Below are positions 30,737 through 37,858 of a stretch of 37,858 nucleotides of DNA, piece by piece (positions within the stretch are counted from its first letter, which is position 1; each line of letters opens with the position of its first letter). The translations under genes were made by a program, and so were the position numbers. This DNA comes from Cyanobium sp. FGCU52 (lineage in GTDB: Bacteria > Cyanobacteriota > Cyanobacteriia > PCC-6307 > Cyanobiaceae), in the NCBI GenBank assembly GCA_024958715.1, contig JANWUS010000007.1, positions 1-37,858 on the forward strand, read 5' to 3'. The notes beneath the pieces are model-generated. The model did no database searches, had not been told where the DNA came from, and saw nothing but the letters and a program-made list of their open reading frames with translations.

Positions 30737-31555
30737 TCAGAACAGGCGTGTCTTGAGGATGCGCTTGAGCCGGGCCCGCAGCCCCGTGCGCTCCTTGGAG
30801 GGATCCACGATCGGAAGGTCCTCACCCCGGAGCCGCTGCGCGACGTTCAGGTAGGCCTGACCGGCCGGGGAGGGGGCGCCCTGGAGGGTGAGGGGTTCCC
30901 CCCGGTTGGTGGACACGATCACCTGCTCGTCTTCCACCACCAGGCCGAGCAGCGGCAGGGCCAGAATGTCCGTGACATCGTCGACCGACAACATCTCCTG
31001 GGAGGCCACCATCTTGGGGCGCACCCGGTTGAGCACCAGCTGCACCGGCTGGATGCCCTGAACGTTCAGCAGACCGATCACCCGGTCGGCGTCCCGCACG
31101 GCGGACACCTCCGGCGTGGTGATCACGATTGCCTCCTGGGCCGCGGCTGCGGCGTTCTTGAAGCCGTCCTCAATCCCTGCCGGACAGTCGATCAGCACAT
31201 AATCCGAGCGTTCGGCCAGCAGGGCCACGATCTTCTTCATGTCCTCGGGGGTCAGCCACTCGAGCATGCGCGGATTGCCGGCCGGCAGCAGCGAGAGGTT
31301 GGGCTGGAGCTTGTGCTTCACCAAGGCCTGCTCAAGCCGGCAGGTGCCCGCCAGCACCTCCTGGGCTGTGTAGACGATCCGGTTCTCCAGTCCCAGCAGG
31401 AGGTCGAGGTTGCGGAGCCCGAAATCGGCGTCCAGAACCGCTGTCCTCTCCCCGAGTCTGGCCAGGGCGATCCCGAGGTTGGCCGTGAGGGTGGTCTTGC
31501 CGACCCCCCCCTTGCCGGAGCAGATCAGGATGATGCGGGGGGAGGTCGACGTCAC
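30737..31555 (-). CDS. minD: Septum-site determining protein MinD
   Basis: MinD is the membrane-bound ATPase that carries MinC. The 272-aa protein has the deviant Walker A motif SGKGGVGKTT (about 13-22), switch region DYVLIDCPAGIE (about 120) and the C-terminal amphipathic helix LRARLKRILKTRLF that binds membrane. The start is GTG at 31555, immediately before the first strand; the open frame back to 31867 overlaps minC. The minE start follows its stop by six bases. Confidence 0.96.
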   Translation of the reverse strand: MTSTSPRIILICSGKGGVGKTTLTANLGIALARLGERTAVLDADFGLRNLDLLLGLENRIVYTAQEVLAGTCRLEQALVKHKLQPNLSLLPAGNPRMLEWLTPEDMKKIVALLAERSDYVLIDCPAGIEDGFKNAAAAAQEAIVITTPEVSAVRDADRVIGLLNVQGIQPVQLVLNRVRPKMVASQEMLSVDDVTDILALPLLGLVVEDEQVIVSTNRGEPLTLQGAPSPAGQAYLNVAQRLRGEDLPIVDPSKERTGLRARLKRILKTRLF

Positions 31556-31613
31556 GGCGGACTTGGGCGTGCGGGCAGGATACGTCCAACACGCGGCGTT
31601 CCTTTCGCGAGGA

Positions 31614-32297
31614 TCACTGCAGCAGCGGCCAGCCTGGCGATGCCGGGTCGATCCGGATGGTGCCGTCCACCAGCAGGGCTTCCTCGGCCAGTCCGGCGGG
31701 CGGTGGTTCCTCCGGGCCGCGGGCCACGGCGTCGGCGATGCGCAACTGCAGGGGCCGCAGCTGCAGGGCCACGATCCGGGCGCTGCGGTCGCCTGAGCAG
31801 CCTGCGTGCGCCATGCCCCGCAGACGCCCCCACACCAGCACATGGCCGCCGGCACTGATGCGGGCACCGGGATTCACGTCCCCCAGCAGCAGGACGGAAC
31901 CCTCCACCTGCAGGTGGTCCCCGGAGCGAAGCGTTCCCCGGTGCACGGTCAGGGGATCGGAGCTTCCTGAAGCGGTGGCGTTGCTGCCGGAGCCGTTCAC
32001 CGGCCGCGACCGGCCGTGGTCGAGGCCGAGGGCGGCGGCGGCGACCAGGGTGCCGGGGGAGTGGCCGCTGATCCGCCGCAGCTTGAGTCCGTGGCGCTGA
32101 AGGAGCTGCTCGAGATCCCGCAGCTCGGGAACCCGCAGCAGCCAGTCCCCGCATTCCAGCGCCACGGGCCCCTGGAGGGAGGACTGGCGCAGGGTCTGGT
32201 GCACCTCCTCCAGGGCGCTTGCAGAACCCATGCCTTCCGGAAGGCGCAGCAGATGGGGCTGGTCGGGAGCGAGCGCCGGGATCAGGGCGGCGGCCAT
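31614..32297 (-). CDS. minC: Septum-site determining protein MinC
   Basis: MinC inhibits FtsZ assembly away from midcell. The 227-aa protein has an N-terminal domain (about 1-95) that is not strongly recognisable. The C-terminal right-handed beta-helix is typical: TVHRGTLRSGDHLQVEGSVL, LGDVNPGARISAGGHVLVWG and RLRGMAHAG, the conserved core that binds MinD. Its ATG at 32297 lies in a frame open far upstream to 33692, but the rest is antisense shadow of the HD gene. It lies 58 bases before minD. Confidence 0.93.
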   Translation of the reverse strand: MAAALIPALAPDQPHLLRLPEGMGSASALEEVHQTLRQSSLQGPVALECGDWLLRVPELRDLEQLLQRHGLKLRRISGHSPGTLVAAAALGLDHGRSRPVNGSGSNATASGSSDPLTVHRGTLRSGDHLQVEGSVLLLGDVNPGARISAGGHVLVWGRLRGMAHAGCSGDRSARIVALQLRPLQLRIADAVARGPEEPPPAGLAEEALLVDGTIRIDPASPGWPLLQ

Positions 32298-32356
32298 GCG
32301 CGGCGATTGGGTTCGAGGAACTGAGCGGCAACCTAGAGGTGCCCGATCCACCGGGT

Positions 32357-33625
32357 TCACCCCGGGCTCTGCGGGCCCACGGGCCAATGGGCCAGCCGCT
32401 CCCTCAGGGCTGCGCTCACCTCGGCCGGATGGATCAGCCAGGCACTTTCCAGCGGGCGGATCAGGCTGGCCACCAGGGAAGACCGGCGCTCGAGGGCCTG
32501 GAGCCGTTCCCCATCCCAGAGGCGCAGGCCACCTTTGTAGGGGTGATAGCCGTGGCTCTGGCGTTGCAGCAGGGTGCAGTCCCCCTCCAGGGGGAGTCCC
32601 GCGCGGCGGCAGAGTCCTCGCGCCTCCGCCAGAAGCTCGAGACGGACGCTGGGGGGGTAGTCGCTCACATCGGTGGCCTTGGGCAGCCGCCGATCCAGCA
32701 GGCGGCGGCAGGGATCGGCCAGCTCCGGCGGTCCCTCCTCGCGCCAACGGCTGAGGTGATAGCCCGTGCGCAGGTCGTCGTTGGCCAGGAAGCTCTCCAG
32801 GTCGAGCTCGGCGGGCTGCCACAGCCAGCGGGCCATCACGGCGTCGGCCCAGATGCTGCCGGGGCCGAGTCTGCGGGCCACGGCGATGGCCCGGGTCAGC
32901 AGCCAGTCGCACACCACGTTCAGGCGGTGGTTGTACACGCTGCGGTACATCAGCTGGCGCACCACCAGGTAGTGCTCCACCGCCATCAACCCCTTGGGAT
33001 GGAGGGCAAGCCCGCCATCGGGGGCGAGGGTGAGGGCCGCCAGGATGCGTTCGAGATCCAGGCGGCCATAGCTGGTGCCGGTGCTGTAGCTGTCGCGCAG
33101 CAGGTAATCCAGCCGGTCGCAGTCCAGCTGGCTGCTCACCAGCGCGGCGATCGCCGGCACCGCGCAGCGTCCGTGCTCGAGCAGGTCGGCCACGGCTTGG
33201 GCCAGTCCGGGCTGGGCAGCCTCCAGCCGGTCGCGCAGGGCGTGGTGGTCGCGGATCAGCCGGCCCGACCAGCTTTCGTGACGCAGGCCGTACATCTCCT
33301 CGCCGGTGTGGCTCAGGGGGGCATGCCCCACGTCGTGGAGCAGGGCCGCGGCCAGCAGCAGCGGGCGATGGTTGGCCAGGGCCGGATTGAGCCGCTGGAG
33401 GTGGTCGAGGGCCTGCCGGGCCACGTGCAGTACCCCCAGGGAGTGGGTGAAGCGGCTCGACTCCGCGCCATGGAAGGTGAGGAACGCCGGGCCCAGCTGG
33501 CGGATGCGCCGTAGCCGCTGGAAGGGGGCGGTGTCGATCAGATCGATCGCCAGGGCCTCGGCCGGATCGGAGCGGTCCATGCGGATCGCTCCGTGCAGGG
33601 GATCGTGATACGTGCGTCCGCTCAT
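32357..33625 (-). CDS. HD-domain phosphohydrolase (dGTPase-like)
   Basis: This 422-aa protein of the HD superfamily, in the dGTPase/SAMHD1-like branch, has GAESSRFTHSLGVLHVARQAL (first metal His) and LLAAALLHDVGHAPLSHTGEE (HD pair and following His) near the N terminus. A later Asp (LDCDRLDYLLRDSY) completes the metal site. Relatives hydrolyse dNTPs to deoxynucleosides and triphosphate; the real substrate is untested. Its start overlaps the Ctp protease stop by four bases, so the two are coupled. Confidence 0.9.
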   Translation of the reverse strand: MSGRTYHDPLHGAIRMDRSDPAEALAIDLIDTAPFQRLRRIRQLGPAFLTFHGAESSRFTHSLGVLHVARQALDHLQRLNPALANHRPLLLAAALLHDVGHAPLSHTGEEMYGLRHESWSGRLIRDHHALRDRLEAAQPGLAQAVADLLEHGRCAVPAIAALVSSQLDCDRLDYLLRDSYSTGTSYGRLDLERILAALTLAPDGGLALHPKGLMAVEHYLVVRQLMYRSVYNHRLNVVCDWLLTRAIAVARRLGPGSIWADAVMARWLWQPAELDLESFLANDDLRTGYHLSRWREEGPPELADPCRRLLDRRLPKATDVSDYPPSVRLELLAEARGLCRRAGLPLEGDCTLLQRQSHGYHPYKGGLRLWDGERLQALERRSSLVASLIRPLESAWLIHPAEVSAALRERLAHWPVGPQSPG

Positions 33626-34947
33626 CCTCTCGGAGCCTCCAGTTGCGCCACCAGCAGGTCGGCGGTCTGCTCCAGCCAGTCGTCGCTCTCACCGCCGGGG
33701 TTCAAGGGTTCCGGGGACGAGAGCAGGTGGTCGGGAACGATCCCGAGGTGCTGGATGTCCCGTCCGGAGGGGGTGAGGTAACGGGCCACGGTCACCGCGA
33801 GCCCGCTGCCATCCCCCAGCGAGAGCAGGGTCTGGATGAGTCCCTTGCCGAAGGTCGAGGTGCCCGCCAGTTCCGATCGACCGGCGTCCTGCAGGGCGCC
33901 GGCCAGGATCTCGCTGGCACTGGCGGTGCCGCCATTCACCAGGGTCAGCATCGGCCCGTTGTACAGGCGTCCGGGGGTGGCGAGCTGGCGGGCGGCGATC
34001 CCTCCCCGGTCCTGCGTTTCCACGATCGGATCGCCATCGAGGAAGGCATTGGCCACTGCGATCCCGGCGCTCACCAGCCCGCCGGAGTTGTTGCGCAGAT
34101 CCAGCACCAACCCCTCGATGCCCTGGCCCATCAGTGCCTCGAGGGCTTCCCTCACCTGGCTGGGCACGGGCTCGCTGAACTGGGTGAGGCGCAGGACGCC
34201 GAGGCGATGACCGTTCCGCACCAGCAGCCGCTGCCGCACCGGATGGAGGTCCACGGCCCGCCGCTCCAGGCGTACCTCCCGCGTCCGCCCGGAGGGTGTG
34301 CGGAGCTGGAGCAGCACGTCGCTTCCGGCAGGTCCCCGCAGCAGGGCGGCCGTTCCATCCAGGCCGAGCACCTCGCTGTCCCGTCCTTCCACCCGCATCA
34401 CCTCCGTGCCGGAGACGATCCCCGCTTCCGCCGCCGGCGATCCATCCAGCGGCGCGATCACCACCACCTGGTGATCGGTGTCCCGCAGGGCCAGCTGCAG
34501 CCCCACCCCCGAGACGCTGCCGCGGTTGGTGGAGCGCAGAGCTTCGTACTCCGGCGGTCGCAGCAGCCGGGTGTAGGGGTCCCCCAGGGGGGCCAGCAGC
34601 GCGTCGATGCTGTCGTAGGCGGCTGCCGAACTCTCGATCGGTTTCTCCAGGGCCTTCTGCCGGAGCTGCCGCCAGTGCACCGCCTCGAGCTGCTCCGGGG
34701 CCACGTAGCTCTGGTTCACCAGGCGCCAGGCTTCCACCACCAGCTGCTGGGCGTCATTGAGCGCCAGCGCCTCCGGGGCCTGAACCAGCCAGGCCAGGGG
34801 CAGCCACAGGGCCAGCACCAGGGCGGTCCAAGGCCGCTTCGCCGGCCTGGGGAAGCGCCCGGGGGCTGTTGCAAAGGGTTGAGCCGCCGACGGGCGACCG
34901 GGGCATCCGCTCACGGGGGGGTCTTGACGATCGGTAGACTCTCGCAA
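33622..34947 (-). CDS. ctp: Carboxyl-terminal processing protease (S41)
   Basis: This secreted serine protease of the C-terminal processing family trims C-terminal tails; in cyanobacteria a member (CtpA) matures the D1 protein of photosystem II. The 441-aa protein has a signal segment (about 40-62, [21 protein letters not shown]), a PDZ domain (about 130-215, [19 protein letters not shown]) and the protease core with [16 protein letters not shown] (catalytic Ser) and [11 protein letters not shown] (catalytic Lys). Whether it is CtpA, CtpB or CtpC is unclear. The TTG at 34947 has AGAGG six bases upstream, leaving only 17 bases to petB; a later start before the signal peptide is possible. Confidence 0.9.
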   Translation of the reverse strand: MRESTDRQDPPVSGCPGRPSAAQPFATAPGRFPRPAKRPWTALVLALWLPLAWLVQAPEALALNDAQQLVVEAWRLVNQSYVAPEQLEAVHWRQLRQKALEKPIESSAAAYDSIDALLAPLGDPYTRLLRPPEYEALRSTNRGSVSGVGLQLALRDTDHQVVVIAPLDGSPAAEAGIVSGTEVMRVEGRDSEVLGLDGTAALLRGPAGSDVLLQLRTPSGRTREVRLERRAVDLHPVRQRLLVRNGHRLGVLRLTQFSEPVPSQVREALEALMGQGIEGLVLDLRNNSGGLVSAGIAVANAFLDGDPIVETQDRGGIAARQLATPGRLYNGPMLTLVNGGTASASEILAGALQDAGRSELAGTSTFGKGLIQTLLSLGDGSGLAVTVARYLTPSGRDIQHLGIVPDHLLSSPEPLNPGGESDDWLEQTADLLVAQLEAPRG

Positions 34948-34964
34948 CCCAAACCTCTCGCTGC

Positions 34965-35639
34965 ATGGCGAACTCCCAACCCGCCGCCAAGTCGAACGGC
35001 GTCTACGACTGGTTCCAGGAGCGCCTGGAAATTCAGGCGATCGCCGACGATATTTCGTCCAAGTACGTGCCGCCGCACGTCAACATTTTCTATTGCCTGG
35101 GCGGCATCACCCTGGTGTGCTTTCTGATTCAGTTCGCCACCGGGTTCGCCATGACCTTCTATTACAAGCCCACCGTGGCTGAGGCGTACGCCTCCGTCCA
35201 GTACCTCATGACCGATGTCAGCTTCGGCTGGCTGATCCGCTCCGTGCATCGCTGGAGCGCCTCGATGATGGTGCTGATGCTGATCCTGCACGTGTTCCGC
35301 GTGTATCTCACCGGTGGCTTCAAGCGTCCCCGCGAGCTCACCTGGGTCACCGGCGTGACCATGGCCGTCATCACGGTGTCGTTCGGTGTCACCGGCTATT
35401 CCCTTCCCTGGGATCAGGTGGGTTACTGGGCCGTGAAGATCGTGAGCGGTGTTCCGGCGGCCGTGCCTGTGGTCGGCGACTTCATGGTTGAACTGCTCCG
35501 CGGCGGCGAGAGCGTCGGCCAGGCCACCCTCACGCGCTTCTACAGCCTTCACACCTTCGTGATGCCTTGGCTGCTGGCGGTGTTCATGCTCATGCACTTC
35601 CTGATGATCCGCAAGCAGGGAATCTCCGGTCCCCTCTGA
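34965..35639 (+). CDS. petB: Cytochrome b6
   Basis: This is the core subunit of the cytochrome b6f complex in the thylakoid, with four membrane helices and two b-type hemes plus heme c-n. The 224-aa protein has the amphipathic start [20 protein letters not shown], Cys near 43 in [12 protein letters not shown] (the heme c-n attachment Cys) and paired helix histidines in [20 protein letters not shown] and [12 protein letters not shown]. The Qo-side [12 protein letters not shown] is also visible. The N terminus has a few extra residues. It is followed by petD 74 bases later. Confidence 0.98.
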   Translation: MANSQPAAKSNGVYDWFQERLEIQAIADDISSKYVPPHVNIFYCLGGITLVCFLIQFATGFAMTFYYKPTVAEAYASVQYLMTDVSFGWLIRSVHRWSASMMVLMLILHVFRVYLTGGFKRPRELTWVTGVTMAVITVSFGVTGYSLPWDQVGYWAVKIVSGVPAAVPVVGDFMVELLRGGESVGQATLTRFYSLHTFVMPWLLAVFMLMHFLMIRKQGISGPL

Positions 35640-35713
35640 TCGATTCGCTCCTAGGCTCCTCCTGATCGCTTCGGCTCCTCCAACCCAGGTATCCCCTCCT
35701 CCGGTTTCCCGCC

Positions 35714-36196
35714 ATGTCCAATCTCAAGAAGCCTGACCTCACCGATCCCCTCCTGCGCGCCAAGCTCGCCAAGGGCATGGGACACAACTATTACGGGGAG
35801 CGGGCCTGGCCGAACGATCTCCTCTATATGTTCCCGGTCACGATCCTGGGAACCTTCGCCTGCCTGGTGGGTCTGGCGGTGCTTGACCCGGCCATGCTCG
35901 GTGACAAGGCCGATCCATTCGCCACGCCGCTGGAGATCCTCCCCGAGTGGTACCTCTACCCGGTGTTCCAGATCCTGCGGGTGGTTCCCAACAAGCTGCT
36001 GGGCATCGCTCTGCAGACCATGGTTCCTCTCGGTCTGATGCTGGTTCCCTTCATCGAGAGCTTCAATAAGTTCCAAAACCCTTTCCGGCGTCCCGTGGCC
36101 ATGGCCGTGTTCCTGTTCGGAACCGTGTTCACGATCTACCTGGGCATCGGTGCCGCCCTGCCGATTGACAAGTCGCTCACCCTGGGCCTCTTCTGA
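35714..36196 (+). CDS. petD: Cytochrome b6f subunit IV
   Basis: This 160-aa subunit has three membrane helices and forms the C-terminal half of the cytochrome b equivalent, including the PEWY motif ([14 protein letters not shown]) of the quinol oxidation site. The start [21 protein letters not shown] is the family norm. It is cotranscribed with petB and ends at a strong terminator. Identification is certain. Confidence 0.98.
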   Translation: MSNLKKPDLTDPLLRAKLAKGMGHNYYGERAWPNDLLYMFPVTILGTFACLVGLAVLDPAMLGDKADPFATPLEILPEWYLYPVFQILRVVPNKLLGIALQTMVPLGLMLVPFIESFNKFQNPFRRPVAMAVFLFGTVFTIYLGIGAALPIDKSLTLGLF

Positions 36197-36234
36197 GGCG
36201 TTTCCGCTCCTGAGCTTTCCGGTTCATCCTTACC

Positions 36235-36263
36235 AAGCCGCGGCGACCACCGCGGCTTTTTTT
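36235..36263 (+). terminator. Terminator of petB-petD
   Basis: AAGCCGCGG and CCGCGGCTT flank a six-base loop and lead directly into a run of seven T. It lies 39 bases after the petD stop and also separates it from the convergent invertase gene. Confidence 0.9.
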
Positions 36264-36268
36264 GTGCC

Positions 36269-37726
36269 TCAACCCAGATGGGATGGCTCGATGTCCAGCA
36301 GGCGCACATCCTGCTGACGCACGCGCAGGAGATGGTGGGTGAGCAGAAAGCCCACGATCGTCCAAGTTTGGTAGGTGCGCGATTGCTGCCCCATCCAGGT
36401 GCCGGTGGGTCCGTCGAAGTACTCGGCCCACTGCTGGCGGGGCAGCTGATTGAGTTGGCTCCAGTAGCACTCCTCCAGCATCGCCCGCATCTGGCCCATC
36501 AGCAGGGCATCGGCCGTGGGGTGGCGTTGCTCGTGCAGCAGCACGGCGCCAGCGAGGTACCAGAGCAGGCTGGGCCAGTGGCCGCCGTTGTGGTAACTCC
36601 AGGGCCAGTTCTTGGGATCGGAGCCGGTCTTCTCGCGCCATTCCTCCTGCTCCATCGGGGGATGGCAGATGCGCATCGGCATCTGGGCCATCAGGTGGTC
36701 GCGGTTGTGCAGCACCAGCCGGAACAGGGCACGCTGCTGCGGTGCCGTGATCAGCCCGAACAGGCAGGCCAGGGTGTTGCCGAGGCTGTAGAAGCGAAAG
36801 TCCGGCCTGCCGGTGCGCATGTTGCCGATCAGGTAGCCGCCTCTGTTTTCCAGCCAGTCCTGAAGCCAGGGAGGGATCACCTGGGGCTGCACGTTGAATT
36901 CGTTCTGATACTGCTGCTCCCCGTACTGCTCGGTGGGCCGACGCCGCAGCACCTGCACCGTCTTGCTGGTCACCCAGTAGTGCTTGAGCAGGAAGCGGCG
37001 CAGGTCGTGCAGCCACTGTTGTGTCAGCACCAGTCGCTGATCCAGCAGGCGGCTCATGCTGTCGCGCTGAGCCAGTTCCATCAGCCGGCAGCAGCTGCGC
37101 AGGCACCCGTAGAGGAGCACCTCCACCTCCAGCGGTGCGCCCCAGACGTCCATCGGCCGGTCGATCATGAACGCACAATCCGGCACGAACAGCACCGGCG
37201 TTCCCTCGAAGCTGGGGTGAAGCACGAGGTCGAGCAGCAGCTGGATGCCCCGCTGCACCTTCTGGCTGGTGGCGAACTCCCAATCCTGGCTGCGTTTGAC
37301 GTAGAGCCAGCACAGCACCGGCCACCAGAGGCTGGCATCCACCGAGGTGATGCGGCCGATCGAGCGCTGGCCGTAGTCGGCCACCAGCGCCCCGTCCTCC
37401 TCCACGAAACTGGTGGGGAAGACGCCCCGTGTCTGGTAGGTGCTGCTCTGCAGATCGAGGCTCACCTCGAGGAAGTGGCGCACGATCCCGAAGCGGCCCA
37501 TCATCAGCAGGTAGGCCATCACGGGAACGTTGTCCCGCAGGAACACCTCGCCGTAGTTCGCCTTCTCCTCCCCCCGGGGGTGCTCCAGCGCGGCCACGGC
37601 CCCCACGGGTTCGCCATGGGCGAGCACCAGGGTGCGCTCAAAGTGCTGCTGGGCCGCGAGCACCACGTCGAGCTCGCGCGAACTGGGCCGCAGACGGAGG
37701 TTCTGCTGGCTGAAGGGCTTGGCCAT
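36269..37726 (-). CDS. invA: Alkaline/neutral invertase (GH100)
   Basis: This cytosolic beta-fructosidase splits sucrose to glucose and fructose. The 485-aa protein is the glycoside hydrolase family 100 type shared by cyanobacteria and plants. Visible conserved pieces are NYGEVFLRDNVPVMAYLL, RSIGRITSVDASLWWPVL (the Asp of the active site), NEFNVQPQVIPPWL, SLGNTLACLFGLIT and WPWSYHNGGHWPSLLW. The ATG at 37726 (MAKPFSQQN) is used; the open frame to 37843 lacks family sequence. It is convergent with petD. The 130 bases to the window edge contain TGATACGTT (37805-37813) but no recognised gene. Confidence 0.94.
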   Translation of the reverse strand: MAKPFSQQNLRLRPSSRELDVVLAAQQHFERTLVLAHGEPVGAVAALEHPRGEEKANYGEVFLRDNVPVMAYLLMMGRFGIVRHFLEVSLDLQSSTYQTRGVFPTSFVEEDGALVADYGQRSIGRITSVDASLWWPVLCWLYVKRSQDWEFATSQKVQRGIQLLLDLVLHPSFEGTPVLFVPDCAFMIDRPMDVWGAPLEVEVLLYGCLRSCCRLMELAQRDSMSRLLDQRLVLTQQWLHDLRRFLLKHYWVTSKTVQVLRRRPTEQYGEQQYQNEFNVQPQVIPPWLQDWLENRGGYLIGNMRTGRPDFRFYSLGNTLACLFGLITAPQQRALFRLVLHNRDHLMAQMPMRICHPPMEQEEWREKTGSDPKNWPWSYHNGGHWPSLLWYLAGAVLLHEQRHPTADALLMGQMRAMLEECYWSQLNQLPRQQWAEYFDGPTGTWMGQQSRTYQTWTIVGFLLTHHLLRVRQQDVRLLDIEPSHLG

Positions 37727-37858
37727 GTCCGGCGGCGTCGCAGGGGCCCGGTCTGAGCGGAGGCTAGAGACGTGGTGCCGATGTGTCCGCCACAGGGAGG
37801 ACCTGTGATACGTTGGAGGACTGCTTGGGCAACCGAGCAGCACCGGGACTGTTGTGAG

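Noticed and set aside
31614-33692. Continuous 692-codon frame suggesting a minC fusion
   Set aside because: Only the last 227 codons resemble MinC; the rest is another frame of the HD-domain gene on the same strand and is Pro/Arg-rich.
36278-37756. Long open frame opposite the invertase gene (492 codons)
   Set aside because: Antisense shadow of the GH100 gene; composition is Gln/His/Ala-rich with no recognisable domain.
1-37858. CRISPR array, prophage, restriction-modification, toxin-antitoxin or secondary-metabolite genes
   Set aside because: I looked for regular short repeats and for the families concerned on both strands and found none; all large frames are housekeeping or photosynthesis genes.

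Overview
This window is a dense, GC-rich stretch of a cyanobacterial chromosome. It encodes core oxygenic photosynthesis genes (psbB, psbT, psbM, petB, petD) and a large phycobilisome rod cluster. The rod cluster holds only C-phycocyanin genes; no phycoerythrin gene or phycoerythrin-type lyase is present here. The gene order (psbT-psbB next to a ferredoxin-like gene and psbM; minCDE next to an HD-domain gene, a C-terminal processing protease, petB-petD and a neutral invertase) matches what I know of picocyanobacteria of the Synechococcus/Cyanobium group. A green, phycocyanin-only Synechococcus or Cyanobium is the likely source. That is inference from gene content, not from a search.

Layout. 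Positions 1-6.8 kb hold two small hypothetical genes, an aldo/keto reductase, a coiled-coil protein, purM, an RlpA-like secreted protein and a fused panC-cmk gene. Positions 6.3-16.2 kb are the phycobilisome rod region. Read on the minus strand (right to left) it runs: 47-aa secreted peptide, 77-aa protein, cpcT, a rod-core linker with a membrane-spanning tail (CpcL/CpcG2 type); then a second block of cpcC, cpcD, cpcB-cpcA, a second cpcC, a second cpcB-cpcA, cpcE, cpcF and a low-molecular-weight tyrosine phosphatase. One coiled-coil gene (13851-14282) sits between the two blocks on the other strand. The two cpcBA copies form a direct repeat of about 1.17 kb. It looks identical through the coding and intergenic DNA, but each copy has a different upstream region.

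Positions 16.3-24.5 kb hold tRNA-Phe, comF, a DUF2470 gene, a FGGY sugar kinase with a 39-aa membrane peptide, metK, a HAD hydrolase, ribosomal protein S1, nrdR, psbT and psbB. Positions 24.6-30 kb hold a ferredoxin-like gene, psbM, a double UspA protein, a thioesterase, dprA, prmC, tsaC, small membrane and lipoprotein genes and tRNA-Thr. Positions 30-37.8 kb hold an orphan LuxR-type HTH protein, minE-minD-minC, an HD phosphohydrolase, a Ctp protease, petB-petD and a GH100 invertase.

How the genes work together. The rod block contains most of what is needed to build phycocyanin rods: both subunits, two rod linkers, a cap linker, the CpcE/F lyase for alpha Cys84, the CpcT lyase for beta Cys153 and one rod-attachment linker. 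The CpcS/U-type lyase for beta Cys82, the core (apc) genes and a canonical soluble CpcG are not in the window. The rest is photosystem II, cytochrome b6f, division-site placement, translation and nucleotide metabolism. I found no CRISPR array, transposase, prophage or toxin-antitoxin system. The points most worth a second look are the identical cpcBA duplication with different control regions, the membrane-anchored rod linker, the phosphatase translationally coupled to cpcF, and several very small genes.
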